A stretch of 64,000 nucleotides of DNA from Gibbula magus. Taxonomy: Eukaryota > Mollusca > Gastropoda > Trochida > Trochidae. Positions 11,011 to 20,645 of the stretch are shown here, piece after piece. The DNA lies in the NCBI GenBank assembly GCA_936450465.1, contig OW388299.1, positions 42,109,548 through 42,173,547 on the forward strand. The letters are read 5' to 3'. Both the position numbers and the translations under genes were made by a program. Numbering within the stretch: position 1 is the first letter of the stretch; each line of letters begins with the position of its first letter. Below the pieces are notes generated by a model that saw nothing but the letters and a program-made list of their open reading frames with translations, did not search any database and was not told the DNA's origin.

Positions 11011-11272
11011 AACCGTCCGGCCCCCGGGCTGCACGAGCTGCACGAGCAATCGACAACCCGAGCACCACTAATCCAGGTCAACACAGCTGTGTTAACCAAA
11101 CACCCCTGACTGAAACACCGAATTCACTCGCGAGGAATGAATACGATACGGGACAGCGGGGATACTTAACTAAGGTAAGTAATAGAGTCAGAAACAATCA
11201 AAACACGTTAATTATATAGCTCAATACAATCGGGAGAGATACAGAAACACGTCTGCACACTACCGACTCTGC

Positions 11273-11430
11273 AATGTGAATGACAGGTCACGCCACCCAG
11301 TGGACTAGTGACGGGCGGGTAACTCCGATTGATCTGTGTAATGATGTTTCATTACTTCTGTGGGAATGAGTCGATTACATGTTATATGGCTATAAGGCTA
11401 AGGTCACTTGTCGGAGGTTAGTAATTAAAT
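11273..11430 (-). repeat. DIRS 5' terminal repeat
   Basis: 11273-11411 pairs with 8295-8433. The outer 11412-11430 extension (GGAGGTTAGTAATTAAAT) is the part duplicated at 8552-8570 in the internal complementary region. Confidence 0.9.
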
Positions 11431-12426
11431 AATAATACTAATAATATTGGATATTTTCTATAAAGCTCACAAATCTCCAAGGTCACCGCCTCCACATCTT
11501 ACACCAGGCACCCACTTACTGCTGGGTGACACCATAAGTCTTTCCCCTCATGTTTGTACCGTGAAACGCGCGAAATTTCATAAATTTCTAAACGTTTTTA
11601 TTTAAAATTCTGTAAAATCTTATGTTAAGGCAAAAGTACGTACCATTGTACACCTACGTTAATTTTTTTCGCAAGAAGATAAAGTTTGACATTATTCATT
11701 TAATTCATATTATTATTGTTTTGACTCCCCCTATCTTGAACGAAAATCTTAAAGGCTTAATACATATCTAAGGCAGTGAACATGCTATTATTTTCGAATT
11801 TGGTGAAATTCACGGGGCAAAAAAATCAGAATACAACGAAAACAACTCCAGGCTTTCGTCTTGGAGATCAAAGTATTATTTCGATATTGAGAGCACACAA
11901 ACATGAATCTGATCGTAGAATTTAGGATGACGTATGACATTGACTACCAAGCAGAATAGTTTTGATTATAAAATAGAAAAAAAAAAGAGTTTAAAAAGTT
12001 CAATTGAAAAAAACATAATCTTGAAACTGTTTCATATGTGGGTGTTTTTTACATTTAGAAATTTATGGGGAGAAATAATTTTCCTTTAATAGGGAATACA
12101 AAATCACAAAACAATGTATGTAAATATTACACTTTTTGAAAATCAAAACGAAAAATCTTCCCTGCAAAGTAGAATTTCCATCTAGAGAATTGAAAGGCAT
12201 ATACAAAAAAATCATCGTGTCATTCAAATGTCACTTCAAAAGCAATGTGCAAAAACGTTCATTTTTTTGCAACATGATTTCATTCAAACTTTAAAAGAGT
12301 ATTTTATGAGTTAGAGATCCACTTGTTATTTTCAATTCGTTCTATGACAATTGTGATATATTAATTTGTGTGTATTGGTTATGTGAAATATAATAATATG
12401 CTCAAATTATCTGTATTTTAACATGG
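11431..12426. other. AT-rich spacer, nothing recognised
   Basis: Flank of the DIRS insertion. No ORF or repeat partner was seen. Confidence 0.4.
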
Positions 12427-13214
12427 TTTAGAACTCAACCTACTTTCTCAGCCAATCAGACGGTCGTATTTTCCTGACAAAATAGACTCTTAATGATTAA
12501 GAACTCAACGCTAAAACGCTCTTCATGACACGCCCTCTCTGTGCCTGATTGGTCAAAAACAAATGACAACAATGTTTTACAACTTTTTATTGACATGTGC
12601 CCCACGTGACGTACGAAGTAAACACGGCCTCGACACTTCGCTATACAGGCGGTATAAAGATACTGGCAAATGAGTTTCGAAGCATTTTGCATGCAGCATG
12701 CATTTGTTAGTTAAAGTTGTTGTTAAAGTCATTTTACAGACAAAAACATTCAGTCTTTTAACGAAATAAAGCCTAAAAAACTACTTAAATTTTATTATAA
12801 AATTATGAATTAATTATATTCTGTTTTTTTTCTGTAATCTAAACACAATACACTAATAACTAAATAGATATTTACTTCCATCTGCATTAAATTATGAAAA
12901 AACTATGTTAATTTTAATGACTCGCAAATTCCACAATTTGATTTAGACAACGGTCTCTACATGGTTAAAAATAACCTATTTCCGAATACAATGAACAGAG
13001 GAAAATGAGCTCACCTCAAAGACAGACGTAAGATTATCCCTAGTTTTACCACAACAAATGTTTCGATCAAATACGTTTTTCGAAAAGTGAGAGTTCATAA
13101 AAACACGTCCATAAAGCTTGGCGACATCGCGTCATATGAAACGATTACGTAGAAACTCACGGAAACAGTGACGTCATTGAACCTGTCAATCAAAAGTAGG
13201 TGGAGTTCTAAGTC
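12427..13214. mobile_element. Candidate inverted-repeat element with promoter-like sequence
   Basis: The left edge TTAGAACTCAACCTACTTT is mirrored imperfectly at the right edge (13190-13213, read inverted as TTAGAACTCCACCTACTTTT). Inside, 12455-12660 holds CCAATCAG, TGATTGG, CCACGTGACGTA (E-box overlapping a CRE-like site) and GGTATAAAGA in promoter-like spacing. No ORF follows on either strand. The element is supported by the ends only; no second copy exists in the window. Confidence 0.4.
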
Positions 13215-13215
13215 A

Positions 13216-13319
13216 GTTAGAACCTATGAAGAGAAATCTTCGTGATTAAGAAGGGGCTCGCTCGCTACGCTCGCTCCGCCCCTTCTTAATCACGAAGATT
13301 TCTCTTCATAGGTTCTAAC
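13216..13319. repeat. Perfect 42-bp hairpin with GCGAGCGTAGCGAGC loop
   Basis: Arms 13216-13257 and 13278-13319 are exact inverted copies. The 20-base loop (13258-13277) reads, on the minus strand, GGAGCGAGCGTAGCGAGCGA, with GCGAGC repeated. It abuts the right edge of the element ending at 13213, and GTTAGAACCT in the arm resembles that element's terminus. Confidence 0.95.
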
Positions 13320-13456
13320 TATTACATAAAGGAGATAACTTCACTTTCCTTATTGGTATGCTTAGTGAGCATGCGACCAAAAAGGGACATAACTCTAATT
13401 AAGTAGAGAGTTCCAAGATGACGTCTGTTCCGCGCAGTAGTTTGTTTTACTATAAT

Positions 13457-13596
13457 GTTATTAATTAAGTATTTCCGTATTGGCCGAGTTACAGGTCCGA
13501 GGTCCGTTGTATTGGCCCGAGACGAAGTCGAGAACCAATTCAACGGACCGAGGACCTAGCTGTAACTCGGCCAATGCGGAAATACTTAATTAATGA
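13457..13596. repeat. Large hairpin with CGAGA...CGAGA loop
   Basis: Arms 13457-13515 and 13534-13596 are inverted copies with a few mismatches and one short indel. The loop 13516-13533 contains CGAGACGAAGTCGAGA. The arm phrase CGTATTGGCCGAGTT recurs as a separate direct copy at about 13822-13836. Confidence 0.9.
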
Positions 13597-14057
13597 CAAT
13601 TTTATTTTTTAACTTTTTTCATTCTATCTGCACAACACTAGACATCTCATTTATATTGAAATAGTAATTGTAAACAAGATTGGTGAACAAATAGCACGGG
13701 TCAAAGTTGTGAAGCGACAGCTTCAGGTTTTTACCAAATGTGCAACTGCGCATGCTCAGACCCATATTGGCCAAGTTTGTCTCATATTGGGCCATTTCCC
13801 CCCACATTTGCCCAGTTTCCCCGTATTGGCCGAGTTGTTGAATCATATTGTTTAGGCCGTAAATGCCGTATACGTGCCCAAACATTGATAGTTAATTAAT
13901 AATGTCCCATATGAAGAATAAACCAATATTAATCAGTTATAACCTGGAATCGCCAACATTTGTGAAAGTTCATTTTGACTACTTCAAACTACGATGGACA
14001 TGTTGAACGTCAGGTACACACTACCTAGATGGAAAGAATGTTCGTTCTCAAAAGTAT
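13597..14057. other. Spacer with ATTGGCC repeats
   Basis: Between 13765 and 13840 short phrases around ATTGGCC/ATTGGGCC recur. The overlapping 88-residue minus-strand ORF (13619-13885) reflects this and has no recognised domain. Confidence 0.35.
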
Positions 14058-14240
14058 TCACTTACATCAAGTCGGCTGTAATGTAGGGAGAATGCTAGTA
14101 AGACCATTGTCACTATGCCTGAAGGCATTCGCTGGAACTAGTAAACTATAGGGATATTGTGCGCTGAAATTCAGTTTAATATTGTAGCCAAACCTTACAG
14201 TTCTCTAAAGCAAACAAAGTGGCTGCTCCCTTGGCTGTGT
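14058..14240 (-). mobile_element. SINE family S1, headless diverged copy
   Basis: The body matches S1: GGAACTAGTAAAC, CTGAAATTCAGTTTAATATTG and CCAAACCTTACAGTTCTCTA appear in the same order as in the copy at 4130-4430. The tRNA-like head is missing or unrecognisable. Confidence 0.6.
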
Positions 14241-14557
14241 CATTAAAATAAGTTATTATGTTTCCACGTTGTGACACATGTTAAATGTAAAGGTCCGTTG
14301 CATTCATAGTTGTATTGGCCGACTTTCGTTCTCTGTTTTTGCTGTAACTTCCAAATGACCAACTTCTATGGTCTAGGTTGAAACAGCTTGTCTTATTTAA
14401 TACATTTGACTGTACGTATTTAAATATTAGTTCAACCACCTTACGGATGCGTCATTACTCGAATGCTGATAGTGATCAGAGTATTGTATGCATTAAATGT
14501 ATTTATAAGGATACTTAGTTTTCACAACATGAAGGCATGAATCTCGTTTTGTCGAGG

Positions 14558-14700
14558 TCGCGGTGGCCGGATGTGTTAGCTGTTAATACATTCAGTGGTA
14601 GCATTTGATGCCCTTACGCTGAGGATGTGCGTTCGAATCCCACAAGGGACTCGTCCTGAAACAAATATAAGAAATTTTACTATTGCATAAAGGGAGAAGC
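14558..14700 (+). mobile_element. tRNA-derived SINE, family S4
   Basis: GTCGCGGTGGCCGGATGTG resembles a Ser/Leu-type A box region and TGCGTTCGAATCCCACAAGG a B box. The tail CTCGTCC...AAATATAAGAAATTTTACTATTG is shared with fragments at 44605-44735 and 56490-56590. The spacing is too long for a normal tRNA. Confidence 0.6.
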
Positions 14701-15139
14701 CATATATAACAATGTTATGTGCAAGTATCATTTTATAGGCATTAAATCATCCGTTATGCGCCTTGACCTTAGCATTGTGTCAGTCAAACTGTCGTCCTTT
14801 TTAATACCTGCAAGTGTAATCATATCGGGGTTCACATTTTTCATAGGATGCCCTTAGCCACTTTGTCATGGTGATGTTACGTCCTAAACAATGCTACATG
14901 TATGACATCAGACTTCGTCTATGACGTTCGGGCACTTGTGTTGTAAACAAAGTATGACATATAGACACTCATATACTATCCTCTATTTAATCCTTTACTT
15001 ACAGTGGTGATACATACATTGTAATTATATGATTGTTATGTTTAGGAAATAACTAGTCTCCTTGCTGAGATGCTAATTATCTGACAAACATTGTTTTTAA
15101 TATGTATATATAATGTTGTGTTTTGCTTGTACATCAGTC
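14701..15139. other. AT-rich spacer, nothing recognised
   Basis: No feature was seen. Confidence 0.4.
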
Positions 15140-15705
15140 TTGCGTGCACTCAACCGCAAAAGTAACGTCACCATGCAAAATACAGGATTCAATCCACCAG
15201 TGATAGACACGACTGAAACAGCGATGCATCATATCTTCAGAAGTTAAATAAACTAAATTTGAAATTTCAAAACGCTCTCTGTTGATATTTCTGAGAAACA
15301 AACCTTTATGAAATCATCATTTCGAATCTCCTCTACTAGACCAAATAGAGTCAAAAGAGTCAAAAAACACTTTTCTGCCTTGTTTTATGACGTCCTGCAA
15401 TGAAGTTTAAGTCCAAGAAGGTTATTTGTGTTGACAACATCTTTTATTAATGAATTTTTTTAATTTTATATTTTTTTATGGTAAATGCCAAATATTCTGA
15501 CGGATATAATTTTGAAAAAGCGATTTCAGCACCCCGCGCGTACATGAACAGATATATAAAAAGGATTATACTCTGATGTATGAAATTGCGGGTACCTCTT
15601 TACAAATCATGTTCCTATAAAATCATTAAAAATCGACTCTCTCGGGTATCAGTGTTTAGGTTTTTTGTGGTGTCGGTACATTTGCGGTTGAGTGTGTACT
15701 TACAT
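15140..15705. mobile_element. Possible inverted-repeat element
   Basis: CACTCAACCGCAAAAGTA near 15150-15167 is mirrored by TACATTTGCGGTTGAGTGTG near 15677-15696. The ends are about 550 bp apart with no ORF between. No second copy or target duplication was found, so this is tentative. Confidence 0.35.
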
Positions 15706-16079
15706 GTGTGCTTGATTGAATCTACAACAGCAACACTGATCGGAGTTATAGAGCATATGATAGATGGGGGTTCCGTATGGACAAGCATGATCAATCACAT
15801 ATATCATTGATAGATATCGTTCAGAACGTTTCGCTTTATTAACTGTCAAAACTGCAGTTCTATTTATTGGTCTAAAACGGAATGAAAGTGAAATGTCAGA
15901 CAAGCCTATCAATTGATGTGATTTCCGCAACATCAAAGTCGTCTAAGACATTCATCAAAATTAAAATAGAAGCAAGATGCTTATCGGTTGGCTTTGTTAT
16001 TAAAGTTGATGTTTTCAAAATATTGAATAAGTCAAAAGAAGATAGTCGTTTTACAATGTCAACTGAGAGTTTCAAGGGT

Positions 16080-16325
16080 TGATTCCCTGCCCCACACTGA
16101 GACAATGAGTTGAGAGACTTATGGTGTCACCTTATTCAAAGTGTGCCTCTGTTCACCCAGAAGCAAATGGGTACCTGGTAACGGTTGTGGGGGTGACTTT
16201 CTAACTAGAAACTTTCTAACGACAATTGTGTAAGCTTGGGTTAGACCAGGGTAATAATACTCCTATAGCGCCTTGAGCAACCACTGAGTGGATGGATAAG
16301 TGCGCTCTATAAATGTCAACAATGC
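16080..16325 (+). mobile_element. SINE-like 3' domain
   Basis: Phrases TGTGCCTCTGTTCACCCAG, AAATGGGTACCTGGTAACGG, TATAGCGCCTTGAGCAACCA and GTGCGCTCTATAAATGTC form the kind of conserved 3' domain seen in invertebrate tRNA-SINEs. I could not find a tRNA-like head in the preceding bases. It directly abuts the M2 element at 16333. Confidence 0.5.
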
Positions 16326-16332
16326 TCAGAGC

Positions 16333-16830
16333 TTAAAGGTACATCCATTGTGTTGTTGGGGGTCAAATATGCCAAACGTTATAAATGATCTTACTTTATC
16401 GAGAAGTACCAACTGTTACCGAAAACTACCATTTTGATGATATTCGACTTAGTATATTGACGATATGAAGGTAAAAGTGTCGATTTCTGATCGAAAACCG
16501 GACAATGCACCGCGTGTGGCGCGCGCCAATGAGTCAAACGTAATTTTGGAATCTTATCTAAACCAGATAAAATAAGACATTTGGGTTGATAATGTTTAAT
16601 AGGTCATATAACTACTGTGCGTGTAAATAGGACATGCACTTTCGGTTTCTGCACATGCATAATGATGTTACTCGGTTTTAATTGGAAACTAGTAATTATG
16701 ATATATTTGGCGATTGAGGATGAATATGCAAGCTTAGTGAATTTGTTTGTATTGTAAACAGCAAATATGGTATGTTCGAACGTAATAAAGCCAAATCAAA
16801 TTTTATGAAACACAATGGATGCACCTTTAA
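16333..16830. mobile_element. TTAA-flanked MITE, family M2, copy 2 (inverted)
   Basis: TTAA at 16333-16336 and 16827-16830 bound an element of 490 bp with ends AAAGGTACATCCATTG and CAATGGATGCACCTTT. It is inverted relative to 904-1401 and has the same length. Confidence 0.85.
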
Positions 16831-17204
16831 CCATTAGAAGTTGATATCACAATGAAGATAAAATATTGCTCAAGTTCGTTTGGAAAATAACACGCTGTCA
16901 ATGGACTGATTTTAACTGTTTATGTAAAAACACCAGATGATAGCATAGGCTGCAAATGTGTCTGATACTGATGACAACTTGATGAATGCAAGCCATCTTG
17001 ACTGACAAAAAATGACGAGTGACAATAGACAGGTGACAAGTTTATTTGCACTTGTGACCCTACTGCCAATACAGAAAAGCCAGAATTTTTGTTTAAATAA
17101 AAGATATTGTACAAACATTAGACGCAGTTTTATCGATTATATTGTATTTTGCAATGAAATTGTTGTTATCGAACGACTCTAAGCACGGAGGTTAGACTGG
17201 TCCA

Positions 17205-17475
17205 GCAAATCATCCACCATTGGAAAGAGTTGGTTGATTAAAGGTTCCACATGGCTTTCAGGAGTGGTTATCTTATATCCCCGCGGTAACTTCATTGCAG
17301 GGAGAAACCCCGCATTACTAGCGAGCCTTTGATATAATCCAGTCTAGTATTGCACCCAAATGTTATTGTATTTAGAGCAATTGTCACAAGCATTCACAGT
17401 TGCCGAACCCCACGGGATTCGAACCACGGACCTTTGATCTGAAGTCGAGTGCACTCACCACGTCGATATCCACTT
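17205..17475 (-). mobile_element. SINE family S1, diverged copy with head
   Basis: The minus-strand head reads GACGTGGTGAGTGCACTCG and then CGTGGTTCGAATCCCGTGG (B box, about 17400-17425). The body keeps ACTAGCGAGCC and AGTATTGCACCCAAA found in S1. The 60-residue ORF over it is incidental. Confidence 0.6.
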
Positions 17476-18045
17476 GTAGATTACCCCCTTTAATTGAAGC
17501 ATATGTTATTCAGTCAAGAAAAGGAATGGGTACAAGTTATCCAACTTATAAAATCCCTTTACAGAGTTATTTACATCTTTGATATCACAACAATGCACAA
17601 CAAGTGGTGATACGGATATGTACATAAGTAAGTTAGACAAAACGTTTAGTTTGTGATATATAAATATGTAAATACATAACCTCTTTGTGTTTCCAAGTTT
17701 CCATGCTAAAGGTAATTGGTAGTGACTTAATGGTTAATGATATTTTCTGAGACTCCATTTACATTTTTTGCCGTGTAAGTTTTCTATGAAGTGGTAAAAA
17801 CTTCTTTCGAGAGAAAATGTCGCTGTAATTGGCTATAGCATACATTGACGCTTGCATTAAATGATTTTGATGTTGTCATAATGAATATAAATCCGATGAG
17901 TGATGCCTTCACTTAATTGATGACGTACAAGATGATAAAAACTTAGCCACCACTTCAGTACTTTTCATTCCCCATGTCATTGGTTGCCGGCTGAACGTGG
18001 TACTTGCTTTTCACAAATATCTGAGAGTCAAAATTGTCAAAATTC
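17476..18045. other. AT-rich spacer, nothing recognised
   Basis: No feature was seen. Confidence 0.4.
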
Positions 18046-18432
18046 TCAAAATTGTTTATTGTATTTAAGGCCTCCGGTCCACATACAAAATATCCATATA
18101 CAAATGATAGATATTAAACAAATGTTATAAATACAAACGATAGAGAACACCACTTGAACAACATGACAGGCAATTCTAAAATAGTGTTTATGCTTTCAGG
18201 ACGAGTTTCCATCAAGTAATAGTTCAGTTCTTTGTTTCATACTATGTTCAATAAACAGTGACAAGTTAAAAAGTGTATTGTCATTTTGAGAAGACATTAA
18301 TGATATAAAAGCAAGAGAAGGTAGTTTTGACAAACAAAAATCAGGAATGTATTTTCTTCTGTAAACGGAGTAAAATGGACAAACAAGCATGACATGAGGT
18401 CTTTGAAGGGCATTTAGAAGTGGTATACATAA
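18046..18432 (-). pseudogene. C-terminus and 3' UTR of a non-LTR retrotransposon
   Basis: On the minus strand, from about 18430 to 18196, the frame reads RPHVMLVCPFYSVYRRKYIP, then KLPSLAFISLMSSQNDNTLF and FIEHSMKQRTELL before the stop. The H-x(4)-CP-x-Y-x(2)-YR-x-KYIP pattern followed by a short hydrophobic tail is the usual end of LINE polyproteins beyond the reverse transcriptase. The 3' UTR continues to about 18046 with GGACCGGAGGCCTTAAATAC, like the fragment at 60-172. The upstream part is replaced by the 3' end of a Penelope-like element, so it is truncated at 5' by that junction. Function in an intact copy: target-primed reverse transcription; here dead. Confidence 0.65.
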
Positions 18433-19440
18433 GAACAGGAAGATTTTCTGGATAACAACTTCTTTAATGTGAAAATACACGACGTTTTGGAGTACATACT
18501 CACACCTTCATCAGGTGGAATGTAAGGAAATAACAAAATATGGTACATTTATATAGCAAACAAAAACAATGGTGAGGAAACTCAATCAGGGAGATTACCA
18601 TGCATGAGAATGGTATACAATGGGGATTTGTAATACAAACATGATGGGGAAACATGAGAATGGTATACAATGAGGATTTGCAATACAAACATGAATGGGA
18701 GTAAGTAGATAAACAATGGCCTGTAGGCTTTATTGAAGATGTAAATAAACACACATGATGAAACGAGGGAGACCAATTGGCTTTATTGAAATTGTTAAAC
18801 AAATAATAATTACAGTTGATTGGGTGGGAGGCAAATTGTTGATGTGTGTGGCTTTGAAATTGTTGCATGGTGATTGGAGCTGATAGGTGTTTCCTCCGAC
18901 AGGAGATAGAAGTTCTAGATGAGTGAACCCCAAGCACATGGTAGGAAGATGCCTTGATCGCGGTTTATTGCAGGTTGTTCCCTTCGTATGTCAATCGCTT
19001 CTTGGAGTTTTCTTTGGCGCCAGTTCTTGTTGTTGGTTGACAGGACTTTGGTAGCTCCCCAATCGATGATGTGATCCTTGTTTTTCAGGGTATGCTCAGG
19101 GCGGATTTCTGGTCAAGTTTGTTGACGGACGCTTGGTGTTCCTTGATCCTTGTGTTGATAGGTCATAGCGTTTCTCCGTTGTACTCTTGGCCACAATGAC
19201 ATGGGATTTTGTAGTTGCATCCTCTTGGGTTTGGGCTTGCAGTGCTGGTTCCTCTGCCGCTGGCTTTGAGAAGTTGCTTGAGGGTTTTGCCGCTTGTGAA
19301 TGTTACATCTATACTGGCTTTGTGAACTTGATTCTTGGATGCTGGGCGTTGAGATGTTGTAGGAGACTGTTTGGATCATCATGTTTGGCTATGGTGGTGA
19401 AGGTCTCATCTACCTTGCGGAACCAGCATTGAGGCTGAAA
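18433..19440 (-). pseudogene. Penelope-like element remnant: RT fragment, GIY-YIG domain, 3' UTR
   Basis: On the minus strand, 19435-19330 reads CWFRKVDETFTTIAK then LLQHLNAQHPRIKFT, matching the WFRYVDD active-site block of Penelope-like reverse transcriptases, with YVDD changed to KVDE. A deletion removes the rest of the polymerase. About 19320-19090 then gives TSGKTLKQLLKASG, GCNYKIPCHCGQEYNGETL, a stop, PINTRIKEHQASV: the linker and start of a GIY-YIG endonuclease, with frame changes. It ends with EAIDIRREQPAINRDQGIF and LPCAWGSLI, stop near 18915. The 3' UTR carries CACCTTCATCAGGTGG (18502-18517, plus-strand reading) and ends near 18433 at GGATAACAACTTC. Intact PLEs use RT plus nuclease for insertion; active-site change, deletion, stops and frameshifts make this one inactive. 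Confidence 0.75.
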
Positions 19441-19535
19441 TGGAGCATTGGAGAGCGCCGATTCTCATAACAGAGATCTTCATGACATCCTTCGAAGAAT
19501 CGGCACATTCAAATGCTCCATTTCGGCCTCAATCC
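19430..19535. repeat. Imperfect hairpin at the 5' edge of the Penelope-like remnant
   Basis: GAGGCTGAAATGGAGCATT at about 19431-19449 pairs with AAATGCTCCATTTCGGCCTC at about 19511-19530; inside, GCCGATTCT pairs with AGAATCGGC. It overlaps the last bases of the RT fragment. Confidence 0.75.
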
Positions 19536-19965
19536 TGCCTTTGTTGATAATTAAATCTAATAACCCAAGTCTACATTTGATGAAACTGTTTCTTAAATCA
19601 TTAGAATAAAAAATAGATACATATTTTTACTTTTAAATGTCCTGTAACTATCACACTTTAAGCTATCATAGATGATGGAATGCCAGTCTTGAAATATATG
19701 AAAAAGTTCCATTTTTTCAGAAATAAAATCGGATACATTAGCAGGTTTAACATTTCTCAGAAAACAAACAGATATAAGGGAGGGGTGAACTGTTATCAAA
19801 GGAGACCAGTCAAAGTAAACGTTCCAGCTTATCCAAGAATGGATTAAGATATATTGAGTGCTTCAGCTAACACGTCAATACTACCAAAATTATAGAACAG
19901 ATTGTTTCTTGTTTCTAAGGTAAATATGATTTTAATATGATCTTTAATCAGACTGAAAGATTGCA

Positions 19966-19971
<6 letters not shown>
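19536..19971. other. Spacer with an unidentified minus-strand ORF
   Basis: The minus-strand 68-residue ORF (19593-19799) contains NVKPANVSDFISEKMELFHI. I do not recognise it. A LINE coding fragment is possible given the neighbours, but there is no diagnostic motif. Confidence 0.25.

Positions 19972-20058
<87 letters not shown>
19972..20058. repeat. (TA)n microsatellite
   Basis: About 43 uninterrupted TA dinucleotides. The YIYIYI-type ORF across it is an artefact. Confidence 0.98.
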
Positions 20059-20062
<4 letters not shown>

Positions 20063-20519
20063 ATCACTTCAACCAACGTTATTTTTCATTTGTATTTAAT
20101 GAATGCATTTTTACCGTGTTTTTTTATTAATAGATATTCTCAGTGATCTCACCTTCTATGATCGTTAATGCCTTTTACAACATTTAAGTTTAAATAAATA
20201 TGGAAGATATTGTTTTATCATATAATTCCGGTTCATTTAATATAATTAAGTTCTCATCTAGTCATGATGTAAAGCTGAAAGTTCATAATTTGCGCGAGTA
20301 TCCATCACTGGCTAATTCAAGCCTTGTTGCATTTCGTTACTTCTCTCTGTGATGTTCAGTACATATAAACATAGGTAACGTTTTAGTATAGTGATCACTG
20401 CCAATCCCTTTGAGAACTTGGTGAGTTTATGTTTTAAATTTGTCAGACAAGATTTTTTCATCTGACATATTAATTATAGAATTTCATCCTTTTATATTTT
20501 TCAGTTAAAAAATATTGTC

Positions 20520-20645
20520 CATTGAAAAAAACTATTTCTTACTGAAAAAGATATTTCTCACTGAAAAAGATATTTCTCACTGAAAAAGACATTTTTCAGT
20601 GAAAATGATATTTTTCACTGAAAAAGATATTTTTCAGTGAAAACA
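20520..20645. repeat. Short tandem repeat with self-complementary unit
   Basis: A unit of about 20 bases, (A)GATATTTCTCACTGAAAAA, recurs about six times. Because TTTTTCACTGAAAAA and TTTTTCAGTGAAAA alternate, neighbouring units can also pair with each other. Confidence 0.85.

Larger units (their letters stand above)
8251..11430 (-). mobile_element. DIRS-type tyrosine-recombinase retrotransposon, internally deleted
   Basis: A GC-rich island with the DIRS layout, read on the minus strand: 5' inverted terminal repeat (11411 down to 11273), tandem-repeat leader, gag-like ORF, C-terminal tyrosine recombinase, internal complementary region (8584 down to 8494), and 3' inverted terminal repeat (8433 down to about 8251). 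Terminal repeats 8295-8433 and 11273-11411 differ at about one base in 139, so the insertion looks recent. No reverse transcriptase or RNase H sequence is present between gag and recombinase, so the copy is non-autonomous. DIRS elements integrate through their recombinase and make no target duplication, in line with the unrelated flanks. Its base composition differs sharply from the AT-rich surroundings. Confidence 0.9.

Noticed and set aside
10315..11068. Several ORFs rich in Arg, Gln and Cys
   Set aside because: They translate the leader tandem repeats, change frame from unit to unit, and have no independent support.
8251..11430. LTR retrotransposon
   Set aside because: The terminal repeats are inverted, not direct, and the enzyme is a tyrosine recombinase rather than a DDE integrase.
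19937..20146. ORF with an (IY)n tract
   Set aside because: It is a translation of the (TA)n microsatellite.
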